From Bradyrhizobium niftali (GTDB taxonomy: Bacteria > Pseudomonadota > Alphaproteobacteria > Rhizobiales > Xanthobacteraceae), in contig NZ_SPQT01000001.1 in assembly GCF_004571025.1 (NCBI RefSeq), positions 1 to 64,000 on the forward strand: DNA of 64,000 nucleotides, in the 5' to 3' direction. The notes beneath the pieces are model-generated. The model was given only the letters and a program-made list of their open reading frames with translations, was not told the DNA's origin and ran no database searches. Both the position numbers and the translations under genes were made by a program. How positions within the stretch are numbered: the stretch's first letter is position 1; every line of letters starts with the position of its first letter. Below are positions 62,462 through 64,000 of this stretch, piece after piece.

Positions 62462-63685
62462 CTAGTCCACGGCCTTGGTCACGATGCGGATCTCCGAGGT
62501 CAGCGTGCGATGCACCGGACACTTGTCGGCGATCTCCATCAGCTTCTTGCGCTGCTCGGCATCGAGCGCGCCGTCCATCGCGATGTCGCGCTCGATCTGG
62601 TCGAGCATGCCCTCGCGCGTCTCGCACTCCGCGCAATCCTTGGCGTAGATCTTGGAATGTTTCAGCGTGACCGTGACGCGGTCGAGCGGCAGCGACTTGC
62701 GGTCGGCATAGAGGCGCATGGTCATGGAGGTGCAGGCCCCTAAGCCTGCGAGCAGGAAGTCATAGGGGCCGGGGCCGGCATCCTCGCCGCCGGCAGCGAC
62801 CGGCTCGTCCGCCACCAGATGATGTGGCCCGACGGTGATGATCTGATTGAACTTGCTCTTGCGGGTCTCCTGCACCACCACCTTGCGCGGCTCCTCGACG
62901 AGATCGATCGCTTTTGCGGGCTTTGCGGCGTCGATGTAGCGGCTTGCCCAGGCCGCGATCACGTCGGCTGCATAGAGGGCGTCGGCCGGCCTGGTGAGGA
63001 GATGATCGGCGTGATCGAGCGAGACGAAGCTTTTGGGATGCTTGGCCGCGACGAAGATCTTGGTCGCATTGTCGATGCCCACGGTGTCGTCGACCGGCGA
63101 GTGCATCACCAGCAGCGCCTTGTGCAGGCCGGTGACGTCCTTGATCAGCTCATGCTCGGCGATGTCTTCGAGGAATTCGCGCTTGATGCGGAATGGACGC
63201 CCGGCAAGCGACACTTCGACCTCGCCCTGTGCGCGGATCGCGTCGACATGCTCCCTGAACAGGCCGGTGACGTGGGCGGGGTCAGATGGCGCTGCAATGG
63301 TCACCACCGCTTTCGCCTCGGGAACCTTGCTGGCCGCGGCGAGGATCGCAGCGCCGCCGAGGCTATGGCCGATCAGGATCGACGGCGCCTTGCGCGTCGA
63401 ACGCAGATGATCGGCCGCGCGCACGAGGTCGGCGACGTTCGAGGAGAACGTCGAATTGGCGAAATCACCCTCGCTGGAGCCGAGGCCGGTGAAGTCGAAG
63501 CGCAGCACCGCGATGCCCTTGGCTGCGAGCGCGACCGAGATGCGCTTGGCCGCCAGCGTGTCCTTGCCGCAGGTGAAGCAGTGCGCAAACAGTGCGAAAG
63601 CTGAAGGTTCGCCGTCCGGCAGCTCCAGCGCGGCTGCGAGCTGATGGCCGCCTTCGCCGGTGAATTGAAAGCGTTCCGTCGGCAT
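62462..63685 (-). CDS. Bifunctional alpha/beta hydrolase-OsmC fusion protein
   Basis: A 407-aa fusion. Residues 1-255 form an alpha/beta hydrolase with Ser108 in LIGHSLGGAAI, an acid in HSPVDDTVGI (about 195-204) and a His in SLDHADHLL (222-230). Residues 270-407 form an OsmC peroxidase-like domain with the cysteine pair Cys318 (LAGLGACTSMTMRLYADRKS) and Cys389 (ADKCPVHRTLTSEIR). Both active sites look complete. Fusions of this kind are known, and the joint reaction is unknown; repair of peroxidised esters is one idea. Its stop is nine bases from that of the convergent MocR gene. Confidence 0.9.
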   Translation of the reverse strand: MPTERFQFTGEGGHQLAAALELPDGEPSAFALFAHCFTCGKDTLAAKRISVALAAKGIAVLRFDFTGLGSSEGDFANSTFSSNVADLVRAADHLRSTRKAPSILIGHSLGGAAILAAASKVPEAKAVVTIAAPSDPAHVTGLFREHVDAIRAQGEVEVSLAGRPFRIKREFLEDIAEHELIKDVTGLHKALLVMHSPVDDTVGIDNATKIFVAAKHPKSFVSLDHADHLLTRPADALYAADVIAAWASRYIDAAKPAKAIDLVEEPRKVVVQETRKSKFNQIITVGPHHLVADEPVAAGGEDAGPGPYDFLLAGLGACTSMTMRLYADRKSLPLDRVTVTLKHSKIYAKDCAECETREGMLDQIERDIAMDGALDAEQRKKLMEIADKCPVHRTLTSEIRIVTKAVD

Positions 63686-63711
63686 GGGCTCCCCCGTCTC
63701 CTGGTTGAAAC

Positions 63712-64000
63712 TTAGTCGCTTGAATAGCGCTGCTCGGCCCAGGGATCGCCGCGGTTATGATAGCCGCGGACTTCCCAGAAACCCGGTGCGTCGTCGGTCA
63801 GGAATTCAATGGCCTGGAGCCATTTGGCGCTCTTCCAGAAATACAGATGCGGCACGACCAGCCGCACCGGGCCGCCATGCTCCTCCGTCAGTGGCTGGCC
63901 GGACCAGCTATGGGCGAGCAGGGCGTCCTCGGCGGCAAAATCGTCCAGCGCGAGGTTGGTGGTGTAGCCGTCATAGGAATGCAGCACGACGAAGCGTGCA
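63712..64000 (-). CDS. Sulfite-oxidase-like molybdopterin oxidoreductase, C-terminal part (runs off the right edge)
   Basis: The C-terminal 95 residues of a SUOX-like Mo-cofactor oxidoreductase. ARFVVLHSYDGYTTNLAL, EHGGPVRLVVPHLYFWKSAK and WLQAIEFLTDDAPGFWEVRG are strongly conserved in sulfite-oxidase-like proteins of the YuiH/MsrP group. The frame is open to the edge, and the Mo-binding Cys would be further upstream, outside the window. It is 26 bp upstream of the hydrolase-OsmC gene and on the same strand, so the two may be co-transcribed. Confidence 0.8.
   Translation of the reverse strand, partial: ARFVVLHSYDGYTTNLALDDFAAEDALLAHSWSGQPLTEEHGGPVRLVVPHLYFWKSAKWLQAIEFLTDDAPGFWEVRGYHNRGDPWAEQRYSSD

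Overview
The window is GC-rich chromosomal DNA that most resembles Bradyrhizobium or a close relative in the Nitrobacteraceae. This is inferred from several things seen together: a phenylacetate (paa) operon led by paaX, a class III-like PHB synthase with a phasin, two complete peptide-type ABC importers, a self-sufficient CYP102-like P450, and five kinds of short palindromic intergenic repeat in the style typical of that group. No rRNA, tRNA or CRISPR array was found. Genes are dense and mostly in operons with ATGA or TGATG overlaps.

Left part (1-12 kb). The window opens inside an IS110-family transposase with a highly structured leader, followed by an orphan protein, an L,D-transpeptidase and a small conserved protein. 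A secreted LTXXQ-repeat protein has a decayed partial copy of its own 3' end just upstream. A PPi-type phosphofructokinase and an archaeal-type fructose-1,6-bisphosphate aldolase/phosphatase lie side by side, bracketed by two copies of a 50-bp repeat. Ornithine aminotransferase, a P450, and a divergent split TPP-dependent decarboxylase pair follow.

Middle (12-36 kb). A TetR-MFP-RND efflux operon has a clear operator at its promoter and a strong terminator at its end. A signalling unit follows: a hybrid-free histidine kinase, a lone receiver, and a receiver-adenylate cyclase, plus a deaminase-like protein. Then a 13.7-kb minus-strand block carries two full peptide-type ABC importers around gamma-glutamyltransferase and a DUF1028 protein. 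This suggests uptake and breakdown of gamma-glutamyl or other peptides.

Right part (36-64 kb). A lipid-oriented run carries a small DUF6489-like protein, a hydrolase, a wax ester synthase/DGAT, an epoxide hydrolase and the CYP102-like fusion. A PHB region follows (short PhaE-like subunit, PhaC, GNAT, phasin with a palindromic operator). Next come a DUF445 protein, a second hydrolase paralogous to the first, then paaX and paaABCDE, paaI, paaK and an MDR reductase. The ring-opening and beta-oxidation paa genes are absent here and must lie elsewhere. The window ends with a YeeE/YedE sulfur transporter, a DMT exporter divergent from a MocR regulator, a hydrolase-OsmC fusion, and the C-terminal part of a sulfite-oxidase-like protein.
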